A stretch of DNA of 6,509 bases. It comes from Candidatus Poribacteria bacterium (GTDB lineage Bacteria; Poribacteria; WGA-4E; WGA-3G). The stretch covers positions 1 to 6,509 of the forward strand of contig JAPPMR010000368.1 in the NCBI GenBank assembly GCA_028818995.1, read 5' to 3'. Within the stretch, counting starts at the first letter, position 1. Each line of letters opens with the position of its first letter. The notes beneath the pieces were generated by a model, which was not told where the DNA came from, ran no database searches, and was given only the letters and a program-made list of their open reading frames with translations. Both the position numbers and the translations under genes were made by a program. Shown here one piece after another: positions 1 through 5,745 of the stretch.

Positions 1-979
1 TTTCGTTGTAAATATTCCACTCTGGTATAGACCATATCGTCAACCCTTTCCGAGCCCCAACTGCCAAAAAACTATTATCAGGAGAAAACTTATTTGATCG
101 GATCTCGCTGGAGTAAAAGGGCTGATATGATCTATTTGTGTTATTCTTGGATTGGGGTTTTTCAGTAATATATCTCTCAATAATCTTGAAAAGTTCTTTC
201 TGATGTAAATCCCATATTTTTATTTTGTGGGTCCATTTTTCACTGGTGAAATCATACATTTGTCCAGCAGCAGCGATCCATTTACCATCAGGTGAAAAGT
301 CAATTGCTTTATATTGTTGGGTCAACGATGCATTTCTATATTTTGTAATGGTATTTTGATTTTTAATTATGGTTTTTTCAGAATTAGAATTTGCTATGTT
401 TAAATCTTCCAGTGCAACAGATTCCCAACCGATCTTAGGTGGTAATAAGATAATTTCGCTCACTTTATTTAGATCACTAATTTTCAGCAATTTTACATCG
501 TTAGATGCTGAAGCAAAATATGTGCCCTTTGGAGAAATAACTAAATCTCCTGCGGGCATTTCTATAGAATTTATTTCCTCCCATGAAGATATATCCCGAA
601 ATGAAAACTTCCGAATGCAATTACTGACAAACCATTCCCCAGCAGGCGAAAAAGCGATAAAATTTACAGATAAAGGAATGCCACCTTCTTTGGGAGGGTG
701 AGCTATCAGCACCTTTTCAGGTAATTCTGTGTTGTTTCGGTTCCATATCTTTACTTTATTCCCCTCTCCAGCACTTGCAATATGGTCTGGATTTTTAGGA
801 GAAAAAGCAATATCTCTTATTGAAGTGCCATGGTTAAACTTAGCAATCGGAGGAATCGGTCTCATGCGTTCCAAAGTCGTTTTTTGATTGTCGTTCCACT
901 GATGCCATGTAGAAAACGCTAACAGAACCCCAGTAACTACAATAGCAAAGAACAATAGGAACACTTTTTTATTTTTCAT
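1..979 (-). CDS. Membrane-anchored WD40 beta-propeller protein, third tandem paralog (3' end beyond window)
   Basis: The frame is open for 326 codons from ATG 979 to the left edge, so about 80 C-terminal residues are missing by comparison with its two paralogs. The protein starts MKNKKVFLLF. It has one hydrophobic helix at about residues 6-22, then a W-rich juxtamembrane stretch and the shared ERMRPIPPIA segment. Blades 1 to 5 of a WD40 propeller are visible: VKIWN near 76-80, IKIWD near 253-257 and LTIWS near 313-317, with FSPDG/FSPDN turns. Blades 2 and 3 have lost the Trp-Asp hallmark: FSFRDI near 125-130 and VKLLKI near 162-167. The start lies inside the last codons of the upstream paralog (11-bp overlap) and follows a GAGGAA ribosome site, so translation is probably coupled. 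WD40 propellers are binding scaffolds. No ligand or catalytic domain is seen and the function is unknown. Confidence 0.9.
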   Translation of the reverse strand, partial: MKNKKVFLLFFAIVVTGVLLAFSTWHQWNDNQKTTLERMRPIPPIAKFNHGTSIRDIAFSPKNPDHIASAGEGNKVKIWNRNNTELPEKVLIAHPPKEGGIPLSVNFIAFSPAGEWFVSNCIRKFSFRDISSWEEINSIEMPAGDLVISPKGTYFASASNDVKLLKISDLNKVSEIILLPPKIGWESVALEDLNIANSNSEKTIIKNQNTITKYRNASLTQQYKAIDFSPDGKWIAAAGQMYDFTSEKWTHKIKIWDLHQKELFKIIERYITEKPQSKNNTNRSYQPFYSSEIRSNKFSPDNSFLAVGARKGLTIWSIPEWNIYNE

Positions 980-2147
980 TTAGTTTCCTCACATCCCAGA
1001 GACTCAGAATTCCATCATATTCAGTACCCGCGAGCATATTACCCTCAGGTGAAAACGCAATTTTCGTAACACTGTTCCAAAGACTTTTTCTCTTAAGTAA
1101 TGCAATTGAGGTCATATTGTCTACTGACCAGAGGGTTATTCCCTTCACATCTACAATAGCAAGAATCTTACCATCTGGTGAAAACGCTATATCTCTTATG
1201 CGTTGATCTTGTACTTCATGGTAGATTTTCCATTCAGGTAAAACCCATATTGTCATTCCATTCTCACCTGCAACAGCAAAAAAACGGTTGTCTGGTGAAA
1301 ACTTGATAGATCGGATATCTGCATAATAATAGCCAAGTTTAAAGTCCGCTGGGACTTTTCTCTCAATAGTCTTGAATAATTGTTTGTTTTGTAAATCCCA
1401 AATTTTTATCCTGTCAAATCCGATTCTTCGATTTTCGTCATTCATCTGTCCACCCGCAGCAATCCACTTCCCATCATGTGAGAAATCAAGAAATTGATAG
1501 TGCTGATTTATCGTTTTATTGTGATGTTCAACTGCACGATCAGTGTGATGATGTTTAGACAATCTCACATCTTCGTGTGATAATGCTTGTTCGCCTATCA
1601 GTGGTGGTAATACAAACATATCTACTATTTCATTTGGGTTGCTGATATCCCATAGTCTTACATCATTAGAGGCAGTTGCAAGTAGATAATTGACAGGAGA
1701 AATAGCTGCACTTGAAGAACCGATATCAAAAGAATTCAATTTCTTTTTTAAAGACACATCCCAGAATTCAAGCATCCAATTTATTTTTCTAATAAGCCAT
1801 TCACCTGTTGGTGAAAACGATAAACATTCAACGGAATAAGTGTCCCCACTACCATCATGCTCAAGCATACCGGTCAATACAACTTCTGGTGCCTGTGTGT
1901 TGTACCTATCCCAAACTTTTATGGTGTAGTCTTCACCCGTAGTAACAATGAGGTTAGGATTCCTTGGTGAAAAAGCAATAGCATGGATCCGGGCACCATG
2001 ATTAAATTCTGCAATAGGCAGAATCGGTCCTGTTCGTTCCAAAAGAGTCTTTTGATTGTCGTTCCACTGCCGCCATGTAGAAAACGTTAAGAGAACCCCG
2101 GTAACTGCAATAGCTAAGAACAACAAGAACACTTTTTTACCGTTCAT
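969..2147 (-). CDS. Membrane-anchored seven-bladed WD40 beta-propeller protein, second paralog
   Basis: The protein is 392 aa. It has a short basic N-terminus (MNGKK), one hydrophobic segment at about 6-22 with no clear signal peptidase or lipobox site, and then a propeller probably outside the cytoplasmic membrane. Seven blades can be read by eye from their terminal motifs: IKVWD 76-80, LEFWD 126-130, VRLWD 163-167, IKIWD 247-251, MTIWV 298-302, ITLWS 337-341 and LSLWD 381-385. Most carry an FSPxG or FSPDN turn. Between blades 3 and 4 there is an insert (about 168-216) with a conserved LPPxIG motif and a histidine cluster at 199-209 found only in this paralog. Its ATG overlaps the upstream paralog's stop by 11 bp, and its own stop overlaps the downstream ATG by 11 bp. 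A GGGGAA stretch before the ATG is a fair ribosome site. The binding partner is unknown. Confidence 0.93.
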   Translation of the reverse strand: MNGKKVFLLFLAIAVTGVLLTFSTWRQWNDNQKTLLERTGPILPIAEFNHGARIHAIAFSPRNPNLIVTTGEDYTIKVWDRYNTQAPEVVLTGMLEHDGSGDTYSVECLSFSPTGEWLIRKINWMLEFWDVSLKKKLNSFDIGSSSAAISPVNYLLATASNDVRLWDISNPNEIVDMFVLPPLIGEQALSHEDVRLSKHHHTDRAVEHHNKTINQHYQFLDFSHDGKWIAAGGQMNDENRRIGFDRIKIWDLQNKQLFKTIERKVPADFKLGYYYADIRSIKFSPDNRFFAVAGENGMTIWVLPEWKIYHEVQDQRIRDIAFSPDGKILAIVDVKGITLWSVDNMTSIALLKRKSLWNSVTKIAFSPEGNMLAGTEYDGILSLWDVRKLNEK

Positions 2148-3330
2148 TTAGTTTCCCCACATCCCAGAGACGAAGAACACCATCATAATTCCCACCTGCA
2201 ATCATGCTGCCATCTGCAGAAAACGCAATTATTGAAACACTGCCAAAAAGACCTTTTCCTCTTAGCAAAGCAATAGGAGTAATATTTTCCATTGACCAGA
2301 GAGTGATTCCCTTGACATCTGCAACTGCATACATCGTGCCATCTGGCGAAAACGTTATATTTCTTATGCGTTGATCAAGTACTTCGTGGTAAATATTCCA
2401 TTCAGGTAAAGACCATATAGTTAATCCATTGTTCGCCGCGACAGCAAAAAAACGGTTATCTGGCGAGAAATTGATGGCACGGATATTATTGATACATTCG
2501 TTAGGTTTAGCACCTTCTGCGACTTCTCTGTCCCTCTTTATTAACTTGGCAAGTTGTTTACTTCGTAAATCCCAAACTTTTATTATACCAATCCTTTTTT
2601 TCTTGACTTTGTCATCTATATATCCTCCAGCTGCAATCCATTTGCCGTTATTTGAAAAGTCAATTGAATCATAAAACTGGTTGTCTGTTACATGACGGTA
2701 TTTATTAGGTAACATGTGATATTTTGTTAGCGGATCAGAAGTAGGGCCGGGTATACTTATCTCTTCCAGAGATAGAGGCTTCCAACCTATCTCTGGTGGT
2801 AATAAAACTAATCCTTTAATGTCTTTTGGATCATTAATATCCCACAATTTCAATTCTCTTGTCGCTGTTGCAAGATAATGTCCTTCAGGAGAAATAGCGA
2901 ATGTAGATGCTGGAATCTTTATAAAGTTAATTCTCCTACCTGATGTGACATCCCAAAATTCAAGTGCCCAAAAAGTTTTACTGGCAAACCATTTATCGGT
3001 TGGTGAAAAAGCTATACCGTTCAGGTTGGTAGAACCATCATCGTCTTCCTGAGTTTCCAGCGTAATGTGAGGACTATCCTGATTGTTTACGTTCCAAATC
3101 TTTACAGTGTTCCCTGCTCCAGCACTTGCAAATAGTTCTGGATTCGTCGAAGAAAAAGCAATATCTCTTATTGAAGTGCCATGGTTAAACTCGGCAATTG
3201 GATGAATCGGTCTCATCCGTTCCTTCGTCGTTTTTTGATTGGCATTCCATTGATGCCACGTTGAAAACGCTAACAGAACTCCAGCAACTATAATTCCTAA
3301 AAAGAAAATCAATATTCTTTGCGTTTTCAT
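2137..3330 (-). CDS. Membrane-anchored seven-bladed WD40 beta-propeller protein, first gene of the operon
   Basis: The protein is 397 aa. The start MKTQRILIFF is followed by a hydrophobic anchor at about 5-22 and the AFSTWHQW segment shared with the paralogs. Seven WD40 blades are visible, ending at VKIWN 76-80, LEFWD 123-127, LKLWD 160-164, IKVWD 250-254, LTIWS 303-307, ITLWS 342-346 and LRLWD 386-390. Seven blades is the usual closed-ring number, so this is probably one complete propeller. The insert between blades 3 and 4 (about 165-218) carries LPPEIGW and then a sequence unlike those of the paralogs. The ATG at 3330 has GGAG four bases upstream and is the first start after the long divergent intergenic region, so transcription of the three-gene set probably begins upstream of it. 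Its stop overlaps the next gene's ATG by 11 bp. It is an extracytoplasmic scaffold by inference; the ligand is unknown. Confidence 0.93.
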   Translation of the reverse strand: MKTQRILIFFLGIIVAGVLLAFSTWHQWNANQKTTKERMRPIHPIAEFNHGTSIRDIAFSSTNPELFASAGAGNTVKIWNVNNQDSPHITLETQEDDDGSTNLNGIAFSPTDKWFASKTFWALEFWDVTSGRRINFIKIPASTFAISPEGHYLATATRELKLWDINDPKDIKGLVLLPPEIGWKPLSLEEISIPGPTSDPLTKYHMLPNKYRHVTDNQFYDSIDFSNNGKWIAAGGYIDDKVKKKRIGIIKVWDLRSKQLAKLIKRDREVAEGAKPNECINNIRAINFSPDNRFFAVAANNGLTIWSLPEWNIYHEVLDQRIRNITFSPDGTMYAVADVKGITLWSMENITPIALLRGKGLFGSVSIIAFSADGSMIAGGNYDGVLRLWDVGKLNER

Positions 3331-3401
3331 TTTTCTCCAGAAGACATCAACTTAAGATTTTACGTGAGGTATGCTAAACCGTAGGTAATCAACGCTAAAT
3401 T

Positions 3402-3429
3402 AAAAAATAGAGGCCTACAAAATCCTCTA
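3402..3429 (-). terminator. Hairpin plus T-run in WD40 operon leader (possible attenuator)
   Basis: Read on the minus strand, TAGAGG (3429-3424) pairs with CCTCTA (3413-3408) across a 10-base loop. Six consecutive T residues follow at once (3407-3402). This is the layout of an intrinsic terminator, though the 6-bp stem is short. It lies about 70 bases before the ATG at 3330, with no gene upstream for it to end, so a leader attenuator is one reading. A chance hairpin in AT-rich DNA is the other. Confidence 0.3.
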
Positions 3430-3557
3430 ATAAAAAAATGGGATTAAATTGACACGTGCGGTTTCACCTAAGTACAACCCAACCTTCGTCTACACTTGGA
3501 TTTTTATTATCAAACTCCAATTATATCATAACACATTATGATGAAAAATGTAAAATC

Positions 3558-3585
3558 ATTATAGTGATTTAGAGTGCCCTGTCCC
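3558..3585 (-). promoter_or_regulatory. Candidate promoter for the WD40 operon
   Basis: On the minus strand, GGGACA (3585-3580), a 16-base spacer and a perfect TATAAT (3563-3558) resemble a sigma-70 promoter with a weak -35. It would give a leader of about 220 bases containing the hairpin at 3402-3429. A second TATAAT on the same strand (3525-3520) lacks a recognisable -35. In DNA this AT-rich such matches are expected by chance. Confidence 0.25.
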
Positions 3586-3608
3586 TTCCTAACCACTATG
3601 CAAGCGTA

Positions 3609-3623
3609 ATGATTCTGAATCAT
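3609..3623. promoter_or_regulatory. Perfect 7-1-7 palindrome, operator-like
   Basis: ATGATTC and GAATCAT flank a single central T, giving a perfect 15-base dyad. A wider pair, GTAAT (3606-3610) and ATTAC (3628-3632), encloses it almost symmetrically. It sits between the divergent gene sets, about 10 bases before a candidate plus-strand -35 box, where a dimeric regulator could act. It does not match an operator that I can name with confidence. Confidence 0.35.
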
Positions 3624-3633
3624 GAGAATTACA

Positions 3634-3662
3634 TTGTTTCGTTTTGTCAGATATGTTATATT
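3634..3662 (+). promoter_or_regulatory. Candidate distal promoter for the LamG pair
   Basis: TTGTTT (3634-3639), a 17-base spacer and TATATT (3657-3662) have correct sigma-70 spacing. The -10 is one base off consensus and the -35 is weak. Transcription from here would leave a leader of about 200 bases. It lies immediately downstream of the 15-base palindrome. Confidence 0.25.
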
Positions 3663-3740
3663 ATATGTATGATTGACAGTTACTCACGCTGGGTTGAGAG
3701 AAACTTCGCAAGTAATTGTGCGTACTTAGATTTAAAAAGT

Positions 3741-3770
3741 TTGAATTCTTAATAGAGTATCTGTTATCAT
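3741..3770 (+). promoter_or_regulatory. Candidate proximal promoter for the LamG pair
   Basis: TTGAAT (3741-3746), an 18-base spacer and TATCAT (3765-3770) match the sigma-70 boxes at four and five of six positions. The expected start near 3777 would give a leader of about 97 bases that includes the AGTTCCTGGAACT palindrome. It competes with the distal candidate; the sequence alone does not decide. Confidence 0.3.
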
Positions 3771-3857
3771 GTTTAAAATATGATAGGTAGAAAGATTTGA
3801 TAGTTCCTGGAACTTTTTAGGGAATGCAGCTGCCAAAACTGCAAAATAAGAAGAAAA

Positions 3858-3863
3858 AAGGAG
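3858..3863 (+). promoter_or_regulatory. Ribosome binding site that decides the LamG1 start
   Basis: AAGGAG lies ten bases before ATG 3874 and four before an in-frame TTG at 3868. The second LamG gene has AGGAG eight bases before its ATG, and its protein aligns from MK, so the ATG is preferred. A second GGAG directly abuts the ATG and is too close to serve. Confidence 0.6.
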
Positions 3864-3873
3864 AATTTTGGAG

Positions 3874-4644
3874 ATGAAAGTTCATAACATTTTCGCGGTA
3901 TTTGTTGTGTTGCTGATGTTGACCGTGTCAATGTCTGTTTTTGCACAAGTACAAGAAAAGAACCTTGTTGGCTGGTGGCTTTTTGATGACAAAACAGAGG
4001 AAACGGGCAACTGGGGGGAAATCATCCTCCGAGGTGCAACAATTAAAGACGGAGAACTGGTTTGTGAGCGTAACAAATGGGCAAATTCCATTGAATACGA
4101 TGGGCCAGATATCTCTGATATTACATTAGCGAGTTGGGTAAGATTAAATGATCTGGGACATACGCACGGTTCCGCACTATCATTAGATAGAACTGATATA
4201 GATCAGTTTGTTGCGATTGTTTATGCTGAAAGAAAGGCGGGACAGTGGATGCCGGGAAGCAGCCATTTTAGACGTACGAGTGATTTCCCAAACGTTGTGA
4301 ATGAAGACAAAGAAGGTGAGATGGTATTACTAACCATCACCTATGAACTTAATGGTGGTCAATACGAGATTACTGGCTACCGTAATGATAAAAGTATGGG
4401 TAGTTTCAAAAAAGGAGATGAAAGGACCTGGACAAAAGATAATGCTGAAGCGATCTGGGGAGCAAGGCATTCTGGTGGTGTTGCTAATCCAGTGAGCAGT
4501 TCTATAACTGCTGACATTGCAGAATCTCGTATCTATAACGTCGCATTGTCGCATGACGATGTTAAAGCTATGTACCAAGGGGATCTACCAGTAGAACCAC
4601 GCGGTAAACTCGCTACCCGTTGGGCAAAGATAAAAAGGCAATAA
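3874..4644 (+). CDS. Secreted LamG/concanavalin A-like domain protein, first of a tandem pair
   Basis: The protein is 256 aa from ATG 3874. It has a signal peptide: MKVHN, a hydrophobic core at about 6-22, and a likely signal peptidase I cut after SVFA-24. The mature protein is one LamG/concanavalin A-like jelly-roll domain. It opens with LVGWWLFDD (31-39), has the ITLASWVRL strand near 83-91 and closes with ESRIYNVALSHDDVKAMYQG (217-236), the typical last strand and helix of the family. A striking central motif, QWMPGSSHFRRT (124-135), is shared with its neighbour. The tail GKLATRW (244-250) follows the domain. Such domains usually bind carbohydrate or protein ligands. No catalytic domain is attached, so a binding or surface role outside the cell is inferred. 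It is followed after 91 bp by a close paralog, probably in one transcript. Confidence 0.88.
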   Translation: MKVHNIFAVFVVLLMLTVSMSVFAQVQEKNLVGWWLFDDKTEETGNWGEIILRGATIKDGELVCERNKWANSIEYDGPDISDITLASWVRLNDLGHTHGSALSLDRTDIDQFVAIVYAERKAGQWMPGSSHFRRTSDFPNVVNEDKEGEMVLLTITYELNGGQYEITGYRNDKSMGSFKKGDERTWTKDNAEAIWGARHSGGVANPVSSSITADIAESRIYNVALSHDDVKAMYQGDLPVEPRGKLATRWAKIKRQ

Positions 4645-4674
4645 TCTTTTGCAGCAGTTCAAGATAAGTTATAC

Positions 4675-4706
4675 GGTTTACCTGAGTGTTCTCACTTAGG
4701 TAAACC
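4675..4706. other. Strong intergenic hairpin between the two LamG genes
   Basis: GGTTTACCTGAGTG (4675-4688) pairs with CACTTAGGTAAACC (4693-4706) through 14 positions, with one G-T wobble on the plus-strand RNA and a TTCT tetraloop. No T-run follows on either strand, so a standard intrinsic terminator is unlikely. It may limit read-through, protect the upstream mRNA from decay, or be a protein-binding dyad. It ends 29 bases before the next ATG. Confidence 0.65.
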
Positions 4707-4735
4707 ATTAAACCAAACAAAAAGGAGTTGTTCAC

Positions 4736-5500
4736 ATGAAAACAAAAATTTACTGTATATGTGCAGTGTTGCTGATGGTTGGCATGCCGATGTCAGTTTT
4801 TGCGCAAGTGCAAGAAGATAACCTGGTCGGTTGGTGGCGATTTGATAATGCGAAGGAAGAAACAGGCAACTTTGGAGATGTTGTCCTTCATGGTGCCACC
4901 ATTGAAGATGGGCAATTGGTTGTTTCAAACGGAAAATGGGCACATTCCCTGGATTATACCGGTCCTGACATCACGGAAGTCACCTTGGCAACTTGGGTAA
5001 GTTTGGACAGTTATGCGAAAACAAATGGTTCTGCACTCACATTAGATGAGGTGTCAACAGATCAGTTTGTAGCAATCGTCTGGGCAGAAAGGGTTGTTAA
5101 ACAGTGGATGCCCGGGAGCAGTCATTTCCGCCGCACTGCCGATTTTCCCAATGCTGTTACTGAACCTGAAACTGGCGACAGGGTTTTCATCGCTATCACG
5201 TACAAGAACGACAACAACCAATATGAGATCACTGGTTACCGAAACGGTGAAAGCATGGGAAGTTTTAAAAGGGGTGATCTTAGAACTTGGGAGGCTGGTG
5301 ATTCAGAAGCGATTTGGGGTAAACGTCATGTTAATGGACTTAGCGGTCCTGGCGATCTCAACGCACACATTGAAGAATCTCGTATCTACAATGTCGCTTT
5401 GACAGCTGCTGAAATTGAGACCTTAGAACTCCAAGCATTAACGCCAGTTGAACCTCAAGGCAAACTCGCAACCCAATGGGGTGCACTCAAAGCCAAATAA
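4736..5500 (+). CDS. Secreted LamG/concanavalin A-like domain protein, second of a tandem pair
   Basis: The protein is 254 aa. The start at ATG 4736 has AGGAG eight bases upstream. The signal peptide runs from MKTK through a hydrophobic core at about 6-20 to a likely cut after SVFA-23. The single LamG-type domain starts with LVGWWRFDN (30-38), includes VTLATWVSL (82-90) and QWMPGSSHFRRT (123-134), and ends with ESRIYNVALTAAEIETL (214-230). A short PVEPQGKLATQW tail (237-248) follows. It aligns with the preceding protein almost end to end with few gaps, so the two arose by tandem duplication. Differences are concentrated in the signal peptide and in surface-like loops, around residues 91-99 and 199-210. 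A secreted ligand-binding role is inferred. No enzyme active site is recognised. Confidence 0.9.
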   Translation: MKTKIYCICAVLLMVGMPMSVFAQVQEDNLVGWWRFDNAKEETGNFGDVVLHGATIEDGQLVVSNGKWAHSLDYTGPDITEVTLATWVSLDSYAKTNGSALTLDEVSTDQFVAIVWAERVVKQWMPGSSHFRRTADFPNAVTEPETGDRVFIAITYKNDNNQYEITGYRNGESMGSFKRGDLRTWEAGDSEAIWGKRHVNGLSGPGDLNAHIEESRIYNVALTAAEIETLELQALTPVEPQGKLATQWGALKAK

Positions 5501-5558
5501 TCTTTAGAGTAGGTTCCATGACTATTTATGGTGAATTATTGAAATAATTATACACCTC

Positions 5559-5588
5559 ACTTGTAGGAGCGATCTCCGAATCGCGACC
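5559..5588 (+). repeat. REP-like unit A
   Basis: The unit begins ACTTGTAGGAG and ends TCGCGACC. GCGAT (5569-5573) pairs with ATCGC (5580-5584) across a six-base loop. The GTAG tetranucleotide next to the hairpin and the GTAGGAGCGA core resemble REP sequences of the kind mobilised by REP-associated (RAYT) Y1 transposases in Pseudomonas and enterics. No transposase is present in the window. Confidence 0.7.
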
Positions 5589-5601
5589 AAAACCATTCGT
5601 A

Positions 5602-5630
5602 GTCGGGAATTGGAGTTCCCTCCTACAAGT
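5602..5630 (-). repeat. REP-like unit B, inverted relative to A
   Basis: On the minus strand it reads ACTTGTAGGAG, then a GGGAA/TTCCC stem (5620-5616 with 5609-5605), then CGAC. Its outer 11 bases are a perfect inverted repeat of unit A's (5559-5569 against 5620-5630), so A and B form a head-to-head pair like a BIME. The stem differs from A's at matched positions while pairing is kept. Confidence 0.7.
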
Positions 5631-5663
5631 TCTAAAATCTACCATAGTTTTTATATGTTAGGT

Positions 5664-5690
5664 GTCGCGACCAAGAGGTCGCTCCTACAG
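5664..5690 (-). repeat. REP-like unit C, same orientation as B
   Basis: On the minus strand it reads CTGTAGGAG and then a six-base stem GCGACC/GGTCGC (5682-5677 with 5672-5667) around a four-base loop, ending GCGAC. It is the best-formed hairpin of the three and shares the TGTAGGAG foot with A and B. It lies 56 bases from the stop codon of the leftward membrane-protein gene. Confidence 0.72.
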
Positions 5691-5745
5691 AAGAGGATTC
5701 TCTGAACTGAATACCCTGGAACCGTTCTACAATCACTGTCCCGTC

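Larger units (their letters stand above)
3331..3873. promoter_or_regulatory. Divergent intergenic control region
   Basis: This stretch of about 540 bp has no convincing gene on either strand. It is AT-rich and separates the leftward WD40 operon from the rightward LamG pair, so it must hold promoters for both unless the transcripts start elsewhere. The strongest elements are listed separately: weak promoters, a 7-1-7 palindrome and a hairpin plus T-run on the minus strand. There is also a 13-base palindrome AGTTCCTGGAACT at 3802-3814, in the probable LamG leader, and a short stem TGCAG/CTGCA at 3825-3843. No RNA gene or known riboswitch is recognised. Confidence 0.6.
5501..5745. other. Convergent intergenic region with REP-like cluster
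   Basis: There is no gene in this 245-bp gap between the 3' ends of the LamG2 gene and the leftward membrane-protein gene. It holds three REP-like units (listed separately). It also has a weak AT-rich stem near 5530-5556 (GGTG and CACC around AATTAT/ATAATT). Position between convergent genes is typical of REP elements and fits a role as bidirectional terminator or mRNA end, but neither hairpin class has a clear T-run. Confidence 0.7.

Noticed and set aside
369..701. Open frame of 110 codons on the plus strand
   Set aside because: It lies wholly within the third WD40 gene on the opposite strand, with no ribosome site and a composition expected of an antisense shadow.
2429..2674. Open frame of 81 codons on the plus strand
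   Set aside because: It is antisense to the first WD40 gene, whose seven-blade reading is certain, and has no family resemblance.
1..3330. WD40 genes as part of a STAND/NLR-type defence system
   Set aside because: There is no NACHT or NB-ARC ATPase, effector nuclease or TIR domain fused or adjacent; the proteins have only an anchor and a propeller.
3449..3477. Perfect TTGACA at 3449-3454 as a plus-strand promoter
   Set aside because: No acceptable -10 lies 16-18 bases downstream, and it is over 400 bases from the LamG1 start.
3673..3701. Perfect TTGACA at 3673-3678 as a plus-strand promoter
   Set aside because: The sequence at the -10 distance is GAGAGA-like and does not resemble TATAAT.
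3868..3873. TTG start six bases upstream of the chosen LamG1 ATG
   Set aside because: It would be only four bases from GGAG, and the paralog aligns from the ATG (MK...), so the ATG is preferred.
4692..4943. Minus-strand frame covering the LamG2 signal peptide
   Set aside because: It is a shadow of the LamG2 gene, which has a clear signal peptide and domain.
5559..5690. CRISPR array
   Set aside because: The units differ in orientation and stem sequence, there are only three, and no regular spacers lie between them.
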